Shown: piece after piece, positions 1-11,584 of the stretch
Numbering within the stretch: the first letter of the stretch is position 1
Layout: each line of letters starts with the position of its first letter
From: Quercus robur
Lineage: Eukaryota; Streptophyta; Magnoliopsida; Fagales; Fagaceae
Direction: 5' to 3'
DNA: 64,000 bases
Assembly (NCBI RefSeq): GCF_932294415.1
Contig: NC_065544.1
Coordinates: forward strand, 36,698,310 to 36,762,309
The notes under the pieces: model-generated
Told to the model about the DNA's origin: nothing
Database searches by the model: none
The model's input: the letters and a program-made list of their open reading frames with translations, nothing else
Program-made: the position numbers and the translations under genes

Positions 1-499
1 GGCCTTGGTGTTTACATCAGAAAGAAGTGAAAATTTTCCAGCATTCTATGGACTTTAGAAACACACACACACCAAAGAAGTCTTCTAGTATAACATCGTA
101 GTCCTTGTATATGGCAATTCATATTGGTTGAAAAGGCTATAAGTTGGGATCGCTAATTTATATGGGTTGTTGGGAGCTGAAAAGGATTCATATTATAAGG
201 CCAAAACATAGTAAACCAAAGAACACTCCCTTACAAACTGGTACAAATCGCATGAAAGGGAAAGGAAGACCTGCTCTAATAGACTAATACCAAACCAAGG
301 TAAAAGACTGCAGCATATGCATCATCCAGTACATTGAGTAGAGAATGCACATCTCCATAAACCCATTCAGAAAATCCTAAAATGTTGCACGGCAAAGAAT
401 TAAAAAAAAGTATGTTGGGGAATAATCCCTGACCATCTAAGTGAAAAGCCTAGACTAGAGCTACAACAATGGAATGCAATAACAGAATAACTCGCAGGA
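1..499. other. Intergenic, no gene seen
   Basis: No open frame or RNA gene stands out on either strand. The stretch contains a short AC microsatellite near 61-72 and otherwise unremarkable sequence. It ends at the 8-bp target duplication of the next element. Confidence 0.6.
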
Positions 500-1146
500 C
501 AGGGACGGAGGCATTAATTGACCGAAAAGTAAGGGGGGGGGGGGGGGGGGGGGGGTGGTGGGGTGCCAATTTAAAAAAAGTATATATACTAGTGTGTGTA
601 TATATATATATATGCATTAATTTTAACAATTTTGTTCTATAAAATTACATTTTGTCCCCTTAATAATATTATTTATTCTTTTTAGAGTAACGTTATAGTT
701 ACAAACTTATCTACAATATTTTTATAAATTGTTGAGGTACAAATTTTTATTGGTTCGTATCTGGGTCTATCACTTACATCACTTTTTTACTTACCAATAA
801 TCACTCACTATATTAGCAATATACCTCTGGCACTTTCCTCATTTGAAAGACCGTTAAAATAATTTATAGATCTAAAATCTAAAATAACATATACTAGCCC
901 AAAAACATTTGTGCAACAACAAAAATTACCAATAGTAAAGCTAAAAAAATTAAGTCCAATTAGCCAATTTTACTCAAACAAACAACTAGACCTTTAAAAA
1001 GTTTTGAATAGAATAATTTTTTCTTTACCTAGCAAACACACATCAAAAACTCAAAAAAAAAAAAAAAAAAACATCTTCGGCTAAGAAGCTGTCGAACTAG
1101 AGGTCAAAGTCGCCCCCCTTAACTCAAAGTTCTAGCTCCGTCCCTG
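500..1146. mobile_element. Non-autonomous hAT-like DNA element
   Basis: The ends are inverted: CAGGGACGGAG at 500 faces CTCCGTCCCTG ending at 1146. They are flanked by 8-bp repeats, TCGCAGGA (492-499) and TTGCAGGA (1147-1154), which match at 7 of 8 positions. Eight-base duplications and CAGGG-type ends are typical of hAT elements. The 647-bp interior is AT-rich with no coding frame, and a 23-base G run (533-555) lies next to the left end. It is a deletion derivative or MITE that would have needed a transposase from elsewhere. Confidence 0.75.
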
Positions 1147-1204
1147 TTGCAGGACCAAACTCCAATATGTTTAAAGAACTTTGAACAAGTAACAATCTTT
1201 TCTA

Positions 1205-1362
1205 CCATTGCGCACCCTTGACACAATAGTCACTCCACAAGTATAAGTATTTGTGGAGTGTGGAGAACAAAGGCTGGGGTTCAAGGCTCTAAGAGAAAGC
1301 TTCACATACATATACACTTAAATTTAGCTAGAGTAGAATTCTATCTCATAAACAAAAAAAAA
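1205..1362 (+). mobile_element. tRNA-derived SINE-like repeat
   Basis: A segment rich in GTCACTCC-like and GGGGTTCAAGG motifs, the latter resembling a Pol III B box, ends in an A-rich tail. The same sequence in diverged form recurs on the minus strand near 6625-6724, so it is a dispersed repeat. No clean target duplication was found. Confidence 0.5.
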
Positions 1363-2742
1363 AAACTTTTTTTTTTTTTTTTTTTTTTGGTATAGCAACT
1401 ACCATAATAGAAGATCTCATAAAAGGAGCAGGGTCGACTCTACACATTCTGAGGGCTAAGAGAACAACTAAATTGAAGCATTTTTTTGTATTTAAATGTT
1501 AAAAAAGTATTTATTTAATATTTAATAAAATTATATATTATAAAGTATAATTTTGAGTTTGAAGAATAAAATCTTCTTGATAGTTTGATTGATCCATTAA
1601 CTAAATCAAGTAGTGAGTACAGTGAGTACAATCTGAACAATAATGCATAAATATTAGATTAAACACAAATATTATATATTATTTCTAAGTGTCAAGAGTC
1701 TTGTAACTTAATTAGTAGACACCTCCTAGTATTTCCAAAAGAACTAAAAAATAGTTGATTAAAGGTTTTGAAGTCGGTCTCTATCAAATCGTGATAATGT
1801 TATAATTATTTAATAATTAACTAAATATTTCATTTGTAAAAATTAGCAAAATAGACTAAAAAATATCTAAAGAAATTTAAACAACTTTCAAATGAATTTT
1901 TTCAACTTTTTTTTTTATAAAATAGAAGATTATAAAATCATGGACAGACATTAAAAAAAAAAAAAGGTTGTATTTAGTAATCCTTCAAGTACAAAGTATT
2001 TTAAGTTATAATAAACCAATTTTCAAAATAGATTCATAAATAGCATATTCACATGCAAAAGCATAATTCTTAAATCACAAATAAATTTAGCAAACATTTT
2101 TTCCATTCAATTCAAACAATTTTTAATTTCTATCAACTTTGGATTGTTCAAAGCGGTTTTACCAAATTAAAAAAATTTGGCTAATATTTGATCATTTAGG
2201 GTCTAGATCTCTAGATTTGGCCAAAGCATGCTAAAAGGCCGAAGCAAGTATCTTAGTATAGACCATGTGTTATGTGCTAGACTTATTAGTTGGATTATTG
2301 ATTCACTTATTTTATTTTGGGAGAGAATTTGCTGCAATCTTGTATGTAGAAATTGTTGCATATAGGTAAGGTGGCAGCCTAAGAGAAGTAACTAGTGTCT
2401 AAGGGTCATGTGCATTGCACATGACTAGCTTAAACCATGATTTAGTGTCACTTCTCTTGAGCTGCCACTTTACCCCGTATGCAGCATTTGCAACAAATCC
2501 TCTCCCTTTTATTTTTTATTCACTCTACCTTGCATTTTATAATAAGTCTAAAGAAAGTTTTTTTTTTTTTTTTTTTTTTTTTTTTAGTTTATTTGGCCAA
2601 AATACATAATTGATTTGTAATGTTTTCTTCTTCTAAAAAAGAAAGAAAAAAAAAAAAGAAAAAAAAGAAAATGATTTGTAAAGTTTTCTTACTAAAATGT
2701 CTTTGAAGGTTGAAATGAATGTTGTTGGTCTGATTGGGAACA
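1363..2742. other. AT-rich intergenic, no gene seen
   Basis: Long A and T homopolymers and AT-rich DNA. The only open frame (2415-2609) ends in a poly-T-encoded phenylalanine run and looks spurious. No terminal inverted repeats were recognised here. Confidence 0.55.
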
Positions 2743-2751
2743 AACTAATCA

Positions 2752-4464
2752 GGGGTAATTACAGTAAACCCACCTGTGCTTAGACTCAAATTCACTTTGC
2801 CTACCCGTGGTTTGAAAAGTATCACTTTACCCACTTAGGATTTACTCCGTTTGTTTTCCGTAGCCCACCTCCGTTAAAAATAAGGGTGAATATGTATTTT
2901 TGCACTCCTTTTATGTCTCTCTTCTTCCAACAAAAAAAAATAGAAACTTGACTCAAGAACTCTAATACATCACAAAATGTCATTGCAACACTAAGAAGAA
3001 AACAGCACAAAAGGAAAAAAAATACTAAATCTTAACTCTATCCATCGTTTCTTCTTACTTGATTTTATTTATTTCTCAGGCTCTCTCTGTTTCTTCTCTC
3101 CTTCTCTTTGTCTCTTTATCTCTTTGTTTTGTCTTTGTCTCTCTCATATCTAACTTTGGTTCATATTGGTGGTAGCTTTGGGTCACAGTGGGGACAATGG
3201 AGGAGCACAAGAGTGGCTGTATGGGTTTGGGTTTTGATTTGTAGAGGAGGAGCATAGTTGCCTTGGGTCTGGATTTGAAGGAGAAGTGTGACATAGGGGT
3301 TGTTGTGGTCGATCTGAGATTTTGGGTTGTTGGGATGGTCACATCTTGGTTGCAGTGTTGTCGTGGCTGTGGTGAGTCATTGGTGTTACTGTTGGTGGCT
3401 CTCTTTCTTCGCTCAAAAACCAAACCCCAGACCCCCTGTCTAAGTCGTTGTTTGTTTGATTTGGGGATTGGGTTTCTTTTAGTTGTTAGGATTTGAAAAA
3501 ATGGAGTTTAGGGCATGGCTCCTAAATGGATCATGGTTTTGGATGTGTGTGGTTGTGTTGGTTTTTGTATGTTTGAGCTCCTACATCAAATAGAGTAGGA
3601 ATGACTTTTGTACAAAAGACAAAGGAGACGAAAATGACTTGCTTCAAGCTGTTTAATTAACATCCTTTTTGTAGTAGAAGAGACATCTATTCACAATCTT
3701 AAATGAGTTATCAAATACAGTTCAGATTAACAATTTAAACCCTCTTCCTAAAAAGCTGTTGGTCAAAATACTTATGGCGATAAATTAGAAACCAAGATCA
3801 GTACAAAACTTTAGAAGAAAAACAATACCATTTATTAGGTTCGAAATTGTAGCAACACTTGTATTAAACATTGGTTGTATGTAAGAGAGGACCAACCACA
3901 CAATAGGTTGGTTGCTCTAAGCTTTTAATGTCCTGTGAGTAAATGGGTTTGATGGGTTTGAAAAGTATTGGGGGAGGAGATTGGAGCTTGTTTTTTGGTT
4001 TCTTTGATGGTGGATTTTTTATTTCAGACAATGAGTTTCTTTTTTATTGGATTTTGATGGTAGGTTTCCCTGTTTTGATGGTGAGTTTCTTTGATAGTGG
4101 ATTTCAGACAGTGGGTTTTGATGTTGGGTTTCTTTGTTTGAAGAGTTTTTATTGGGTTAGAATTGGTTGGATGTTTTTGATTTTTGCAAAACCCTTATTT
4201 TTTTATATCTTATTTTCTCTTGGTTTTGTATGTTTTTTGTTTTGTTTTGGGAGGAGAGAAACATAAAAGAGGAGGAATATATATATATATATATATATAT
4301 ATTTATTTATTTATTTATTTATTTCTGTTTTTTAATAGAGGTGGGTTATAAAAAACAAATTGAGCAAATCTTAGGTGGGTAAAGTGATACTTTTCAAATC
4401 ACGAGTAGGTAAAATGAATTCAAACCTAATCATAAGTAGGTTTATAGTTTACTGTAATTACCCC
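2752..4464. mobile_element. Mutator-like non-autonomous DNA element
   Basis: Inverted ends of about 90 bases begin with GGGGTAATTACAGTAAAC at 2752. The reverse complement of the right end, finishing at 4464, starts with the same 18 bases. Both then share the CACTTTACCCAC region close to the inner edge. Flanking 9-bp repeats are AACTAATCA (2743-2751) and AACTAATTA (4465-4473), 8 of 9 identical. Nine-base duplications with long inverted repeats point to the Mutator/MULE superfamily. The 1.7-kb interior has no transposase; its open frames (3076-3423 minus, 3943-4266 plus) are low-complexity and resemble no family I know. Confidence 0.8.
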
Positions 4465-4566
4465 AACTAATTAATTAATATTTTTTAGTGCAAAAAATAA
4501 TTAATTAATCAAATAACAATTTTGTCCCTAAAGATTCTACACTTCTAGTAATGTAATTTTTTTTTG

Positions 4567-4957
4567 GTAAATTGCAAATTACACCCCTAAAGTTTGGAGG
4601 TGATTGAATTTTACACTTTAAAATTTCAACATTTGGATTTTATCCTCCTGAAATTTGAGGTGTTTGGATTTTACACCTTAACGTTTCAGAACTTGGATTT
4701 TACCCCCTAAAATTTAGAGTTGTTTGGATTTTATGCCCTTAAATTCTGAAACTTTAGGGTGCAAAATTCAACACCCCAAAATTTCAGGGAGTAAAATTCA
4801 AACACTTCTAAAATATATGAGGTAAAATCCAATTTCTAAAATGTTAAGGTGCAAAATCCAAACATTACCAAATTCTAGAAGGTAAAATATAAATTCTGAA
4901 ATTTCAGGGTGTAAAATCTAATCATCTTAAATTTTAAGGATGTAATTTGTAATTTAC
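4567..4957. repeat. Palindromic fold-back repeat (MITE-like)
   Basis: The left end GTAAATTGCAAATTACA is repeated inverted at the right end with one mismatch in 17. The interior is a series of short related units that are forward in the left half and inverted in the right half, such as TTTGGATTTTAC against GTAAAATCCAAA. The whole 391 bp could fold into one long hairpin. No target duplication can be read because both flanks are poly-T. Confidence 0.65.
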
Positions 4958-6244
4958 TTTTTTTTTTTTTTTTTTGAGGGCCATAATGTAATAAAATAAA
5001 TGGGTAAAGCCAAACTAATTAATTATCATTAATTCGTAAAAAAAGAAAATTAATTATCATTAGATGTCGGCTCTCATAGTCAAAATAAATTTTCTTCATA
5101 ATTTGAAAGTGAACAAATAGTATACGAATCCAATTACTCATCTCCTTTTATTAGTCCAATCGAAAATGATTTTTATTTTTTTTAAAAATCCTCTCACCAA
5201 CCCAAAGCATATGCCATGCCATATGGGTCCCACAAAGTACTAACACTTGATTAGTCATACTATGCGGTACCAGTGCTGAAATTTATGTTGTTGTTGGAAC
5301 GATTTCCTGCCACGCGACTTGAAGGGCGTGAACGATGATGCATCCCAAATATTCCTCACCAACCCTAAAGGGCCTAAACCAGTTTTATGACTGATTTTTT
5401 TGTTTGTTTGTTTTTTTTTTTTTTTCAATATATATAATTTTATAATAATTATAAAAAAATATTATAATAAATTATATATTAGAAGGATTTGATTAATGTG
5501 TATCCTTAGAATTTTACCAATATTAAGAAACTTTTTATATATAAAAAAGACTAACTGTTTTTTACAACTTTTTCAAATTTTTATAGAAGATTTCTTAAAA
5601 TGGAAGTTCAATATAGTGTGTTGAGTAAGTCCAATATACACGCAAAAAAAGTTTACTACTGGAAGTTCCTAAAATAGCAAAAGTAACTACATTTGTTTGC
5701 TTCCACATAGATGTACTAAAACGTCAGAAACGAGTCTACGAGTAACCACAACAAAAGGAGGCTGGTCAGTTGTGAGGTGTCCACAAATTAAGCTGATCTG
5801 GCCATCGGCTAAGCTGGTAATTAGCTCAGCTTCCTTAAATTAGAAATTCTGAACCAAAACTATATTTGTGCTTAACTTGATTAACCCTTCTAGTCTCGAA
5901 TTAATTCGTAAGTACTTTTAGAATATAGATAATGATGCTTTATTTTGAATTCTCTCACATTTATAATGGGGTCTATTTATTAAATTCATGATGAATTTAT
6001 CATAACTGTAAATGGAGAAAATATCATTTATTCATGTTTGGAAAGTACTTAAAATTTTTTTCCAATAAAACCAGTATGGAGCAATAAAATTAGGAATAAT
6101 ATTTATCCCAAATAATAGTGATCTTTAAATCGAAGATATGAAACACCACCAACCAGGAGTTGATAAGGAATTAATAAGGTTTTTGAGTTTTGACATGTTA
6201 AACACTTAAACCCGAACTGATTGGTGCAAAAAAACCACCACAAT
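4958..6244. other. Intergenic, no gene seen
   Basis: AT-rich with poly-T tracts. I see no host coding frame, RNA gene or delimited element. Confidence 0.55.
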
Positions 6245-7166
6245 TAGTGGCGGCTCCAAAAATTTTGTTTAGGAGGGTCACTACAAAATTTTAATAAAAA
6301 GAAAACTTGAATGTATTAAATTATCGAAAAAAATAATAATAATACATAAAGTTTTACAATTTTATTCTACAAGTTTTCAAATTTTGAATATTACATGATA
6401 GTTCATTATGAATATCTAATGCTAATGTGGGTAGCTATGAGTCTATGATCATTTTATTTTGTTAAGTTTGTCTAACATTTTTATCTTTATACAGTTGTTA
6501 TTATCTATTTGACTTTGTTTTCATAAAAATATTTTAGACTAAATGACTAATTTCAACTCATTGGCTCCGTATTAATTATTAATGCACACAATCACACTTA
6601 TTTATACATAAATTATACTATGTGCGAAACTCTCTCCTAGAAACTTGAACCCCGGCCCTTACCCCCTACACCTCACAAACACTTATAGTTACGGAGTGAC
6701 CATCGCACCAAGGGTGTGCAGTGGTAATGCTTGAACAATAATTAACTTTACAATTGTTTTCTTGAATTTTACTACTTTATTACAAAAAGTTATTATAATA
6801 TGATAACAATACAACACATATAAAAAAAAATTTAAAAATCTCTATTTCTTAATTATTAAATTATATAAAGTTATATTATATTTATACTGTACAAACAAAC
6901 ATCCACACATATCATAATTTACACAAATACGTAACATTATAACAAAAAGTAAGGTACACAATTAATATTAAACATACTCACACACATATAATATGAATTT
7001 ATTAAAAAAAAATTACACTTACAAAAAAAAATATTTTTAAAAATAAATTAAAGTATTAAGCTAAAAAAATATATTTTATATATAGAGATTTTTATTTTGA
7101 ATTCAGGGGGTTCATTTGAACCCCCTGAATTATGAACCCCCTGAAATTGCTTTAGCGCAGCCCCTT
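6245..7166. mobile_element. Possible hAT-like element
   Basis: The left edge TAGTGGCGGCTCC resembles hAT ends of the family seen at 7868-8667. The right edge reads AAGGGGCTGCGC on the reverse strand. Candidate 8-bp duplications are ACCACAAT (6237-6244) and ACCACAGT (7167-7174), 7 of 8 matching. A GC-rich pair of inverted repeats near 7105-7142 (GGGGGTTCA / TGAACCCCC) lies just inside the right end. The inverted ends are poor, so this is tentative. A SINE-like piece lies inside. Confidence 0.4.
6625..6724 (-). mobile_element. SINE-like repeat fragment
   Basis: Read on the minus strand, this matches the SINE-like repeat at 1205-1362 across its tRNA-like 5' part, including CACCCTTG, GTCACTCC and GGGGTTCAAG. 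The A-rich tail is not preserved. Confidence 0.45.
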
Positions 7167-7859
7167 ACCACAGTGTGATTGGCCAGATTTTGTTTTTTAA
7201 TGAGCGAGACTTCAACCTCAACATCCTAGGGAAAAGAGAAAGATTTGAATATGTGCAAGTGTGCAACTTGTATTTTGTTACTTATAACGGGTCCAAAATA
7301 GGGCAACTAGAGATATAATGTATTTGTACTCTTACTTCTTTGTTCTCACAAGTCACAAGTGATAAACCAAACAAGACAAAGGGTCAATTATATTTGAAAA
7401 CTTGAATTTGTCATCAGTAGGACTACTACGCAATTTTGCTCTATTTATGCATTCTCTTTTCTATGTCATTGAATTTAGTGTGCTCTGACAATCAATTGGC
7501 TAGCTTTTTTTGTTTAAACTATCTATTATTTGTGGGTTCTTTTTTTATTTTTTTATTTTATAGAGTTTTAATCTATGAAATCTGTTTTTGATAATTGTGC
7601 TATTTATTATCATATCAAGATACTAATTATCAACAAATCAAGATATCAATTGATTTTTGGTATAGGTGGAGATTAAATTATAGATCTCTTATTCAACCAT
7701 TAAAAATTTTACCAATTAAGCTAATTAGGACCCTATTTGTGAGTACTTTATTACTTTTTATATCAATTTTGTAGGTTCTTGTCAGCTTAATTGGTAAAAT
7801 ATCCTATCATCAAATAAGATATTTAAGGTTTAATATTCATCTACACCAAAATCAATTGG
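7167..7859. other. Intergenic, no gene seen
   Basis: AT-rich DNA without a supportable gene. Confidence 0.55.
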
Positions 7860-7867
7860 TGTTTTAG

Positions 7868-8155
7868 CAGGGGCGAGGGGGGGGGGGGGGCATTTGCCCC
7901 CCTCTGAACTTTGAATTTTTTTTACTAATAATATTATAAGGACCTAAAATGCCTTATTTGCCCCCCTTGACACAAAAGACAAAAAAAAAAAAAAAAATTA
8001 TCAATTCACCGTACCTTTGCTCAAGAGACTTCTCCTCCTACTACCATTCTAATATATAATAAAACCAATGGGTCCCACTTAGTAATGATTAAAAAAAAAA
8101 ATCTCAACATTGAATAGGATAGGAATCTAAACACATTACACAGTAGCTTGATAGA

Positions 8156-8192
<37 letters not shown>

Positions 8193-8667
8193 ATATAACT
8201 ATAATATAAAACCATGGGGTCTCACTTGGTAGTGATTAAAAAAAAAAATAAGATGTTTCATATCCATTAGTGACTTTGACAATGATCTTACTAGTTACAA
8301 TAGCTATTGTTGAAAGAGTTTTTTCGGCAATGAACATAATTAAAAATCGATTACGCAATTGAATAGGAGATCAGTGGATGAATGATTATTTAGTCACATA
8401 TGTTGAGAAAGATATATTCAAGACTATTGAGTGTGAAGAAATCATGTAGTGGTTTCAAAATATGAAAAATCGTCGAAGGCGATTGAGTAAAATAAGCTAG
8501 GTGTAAAAAAATAAATTAAAGTTTACATTTTATGTTAAATTCTGTATGACAATTACATTATCATATAGTAGTTCATTTATTTTGTTATTAATATTGATTA
8601 ATTTTTTACTTTCAATCTTGTCTTTTAATTTTGCCCCTCCTGACCTAAATTCCTGGCTCCGTCACTA
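7868..8667 (+). mobile_element. hAT element with transposase remnant
   Basis: Perfect 8-bp duplications TGTTTTAG flank the element (7860-7867 and 8668-8675). The ends are hAT-like: CAGGGGCGAGG on the left, and the right end reads TAGTGACGGAGCCAGG on the reverse strand. At 8294-8500 the plus strand keeps the C-terminal hAT dimerisation region of a transposase, beginning VTIAIVERVFSAMN and including IKNRLRN and WMNDYLV. In-frame stops follow IKNRLRN and EEIM, so it is dead. At 800 bp it is an internally deleted copy. A 14-base G run lies by the left end, and an A run of about 30 bases lies near 8161-8190. Confidence 0.8.
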
Positions 8668-8675
8668 TGTTTTAG

Positions 8676-9071
8676 TCTGATAATAAAAAGCAATTATAAA
8701 AAATAAACACCATAGATTGAAATGATTAATAAACATAATTATTTCAAATATTTTAACTTTTATCTTTTTCAAAATACGCTAGTTTTTAGGTTTTTGTCTT
8801 GTAACATACAAATAAACTAGAAATTGAAATAAGCAATTCTCAATCCGGGACTATAGCACTCCCTTCATACATGATCCAGGTACATATTATCGGAACTTTC
8901 GTGAACAATGAACAGTAAAAGGCAGCAATTATTTTGGAAACCAAAAAGAATAATGAATGTGAATGCTATGGATGAATTGTTTTAATCGAGATTATGTTTT
9001 ATTATTTTAATATGCAGCAAGTCAATTGGCGCACGTACATCTCCCTAGAATAACAGATTTGTTAAATTTTG

Positions 9072-9115
<44 letters not shown>

Positions 9116-9343
9116 ATCTGTTAAAAGTAGGTCAAGGTATAATTGTATTTAAATAAAGGTTAGGTTAACGAATACTCTTAAAACAATTGTTAATAAACCA
9201 TAATAAGAAATTTTCAATACCACTTTCATGGAAAATATAAAAAACAGTTAACAACATTTATTATTTTATCATTTTTCCAATAAAATATTTCTAAAAATAG
9301 CTCCTAAACATTTCCCTTAAAGGAAATAAGATTTTAAAAAATT
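8676..9343. other. Intergenic, no gene seen
   Basis: AT-rich spacer with a 41-base A run (9074-9114). No gene is visible. It ends at the 5-bp target duplication of the next element. Confidence 0.55.
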
Positions 9344-9348
9344 ATACA

Positions 9349-10120
9349 TGTAGGGTCAAGGGCCCAGCCCACATATTGGGCCTTGGGCTCTAGCCGAGAG
9401 CATGGTGATCCGAAAACAAATAAATGGAGGTAGCAGAGTTAAGTTTAGAATCTAATAAGTGAAATACGAAAGGGAGGGTAGTTCGAGGAGGAATGTCTCC
9501 TTGGATAGACTAAGCACAACTCAAATATGTCTCCTAAAAATTCAAGCTGACCTTCGAGGAAGCTCCAGTGATAGGGACATGCCTCATGAACGTACAAGTA
9601 GGATAGGAGTTAGGAAATATCTAAAGGAAAGCTGTTGCCACCACATTTAATGCCCTGTAGCTAACTTTCTGGCCTCATTTATGTAGAGAAGACCTCTGAA
9701 CAGTATTATCTTGGCTACCACAACTAACAGAAGGCCAGAGGGGGTATTTAATAGGACAGACACTCGAGTAGTTGCTCAAATAATTAACAGATGTAGGATC
9801 GAGATCATCCTGAGAGACCTATATAATGTAAGAGGTCCTCCATTAATAGTAGGGGGGAAATAGAGAAAATGCACTGTAGCAATCTAAATTGCACTTGTAC
9901 TCTATTTAATTGATTTATATAAAAACTTACCTCCTCGGACGGTGAATTCATTCAGCTCTATGTTCTTTGTTCTTACTTAATCATCTTTTACATCCATACT
10001 AGCCGTTGTCAAATTCATTAGGGTCTAGTTCTTTAATCCACTATCTACAAATTCATTGTTTTGGGCTTTTTAGGCCTAAGTCCATTCATCCTTGACTGAG
10101 TCTGAAATCTAGTCCTTACA
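9349..10120 (+). repeat. Left LTR of Tat fossil
   Basis: A 772-bp repeat that starts TGTAGGGTCAAGG and ends TCCTTACA. It is paired with the repeat at 12733-13484. It contains a G6 tract near 9852 where the partner LTR has G16. Confidence 0.9.
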
Positions 10121-10344
10121 ATTGGCGTCGTTTGTGGGGAGAACTTGTATAATAGTGAGTGCAACGGTGAAGCATGGTAGGATCAGGTCCTCTTCAGCCA
10201 GAGCCTGTGGGGTCCCAACGACAGGACAATTTCCTTAATCTTGAATGTGGGAGAGATTGAAAGGGCAGCGTGCATACTATGCACACAAGCAGAAGCCACT
10301 CTTGAATTGGAATTCACGTCTCTCAAGAGCAACATAATAGAGCC

Positions 10345-11190
10345 ATGCAATTGGAGATTGACCGGTTAAAGAGGAAGTTGCGCTACGCATGGCGAGAACG
10401 AACCCCCTCCAACTCTGATGTTTCTTCTAAGGGTAAAGCGAATGCAAGTTACAGGCGAAGGTCAAGAACTCCATCCAGCGAGTCATTTTCCTACGATGAA
10501 GAACACCATCACAGGCATAGATATAAGAGCCCGTTGCGCACAGGTTTGGGAAATGACGCTATGAGCAAAGCTTTGAACTAGATTTCTAGGTCACCCTTCA
10601 TGCGCAAGATTGAAGTGGCAATACTTCCTCGGCGTTTCCATCAGCCAACGTTCACCATCTACAATGGTCGAACGGATCCCGTGGAACATGTGAGCCACTT
10701 TAATCAAAGAATGGTTGTCCATTCCAAGGATGAAGCCTTGATGTGTAAGATGTTCTCATCCAATCTGGGACCTGTGGCAATGAGGTGGTTCGACTGCTTA
10801 AGGGCAGATTCTATAGATTCCTTCAATGGGTTCACCCGGGCGTTTGGCTCTCGTTTTATTATATGCAGCAGGGTTCCTCAGCCCTTGGATTCCTTACTGT
10901 CCTTATCCATGTGAGAAGGAGAGACCCTGAAGACATACTCAGACAGATATTGGGAGATGTTCAACGAAATAGATGGTGACTTTGATGATGTGGCCATCAG
11001 TACTTTCAAGGTTGGCCTCCCAACCGAGCATGGTTTAAGAAAATCTCTGACCGACAAACCCGTCACCAATGTGCGGCAACTTATGAACCGAATTGATAAG
11101 TTTAAGAGAGTGGAGGAAGACCAACAACAAGGGGCTGAACTTAAGACCCGGAGACTTAACCACCTACGATTCTCCTCTGGTAAGTTTTGA
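10345..11190 (+). pseudogene. Gag-like region of Tat fossil
   Basis: This contains a retrotransposon gag-type sequence with FHQPTFTIYNG, DPVEHVSHFN and MRWFD. The same motifs occur in the gag-like part of the element at 45591-46541. An Arg/Ser-rich segment precedes it. It is broken and treated as fossil. Confidence 0.8.
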
Positions 11191-11584
11191 TGGGAAGGTC
11201 GTCATTCCAAGGGGTCAGATTAGACTACCTGTGCAGACTGGTTCAGAGGTGGTGGACGTTTATTCCCCCTACACGGCTATTGTAGCCAGACCCTGGGAGC
11301 TGTCTCTTCTGCTCTGCACCAAAAGGTGAAATACCCGTCTGAGGGCTAGGTTAAAGAGATCCTTAGAAGTCAGTCCACGGCTAGGCAATGCATGGTGGCT
11401 ACCATATTGCATTGGCCTGAGATTAAGTTGCCGGCCTCTACTGAAAGGGGCTTATAACAAAAAAAAACTCCGATGTTGCCTATTGACGGACGAACCGAGG
11501 AGGCAAAATGTGAAGATTTAGAAAATGTATTATTATTAATGAAAGTTTCCTTTGTCAATATGTTCTTTTATTGTATAAAGGCAT

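Noticed and set aside
3076-3496. 115-aa minus and 77-aa plus frames inside the first Mutator-like element
   Set aside because: Low-complexity, overlapping each other, with no family resemblance or codon signal.
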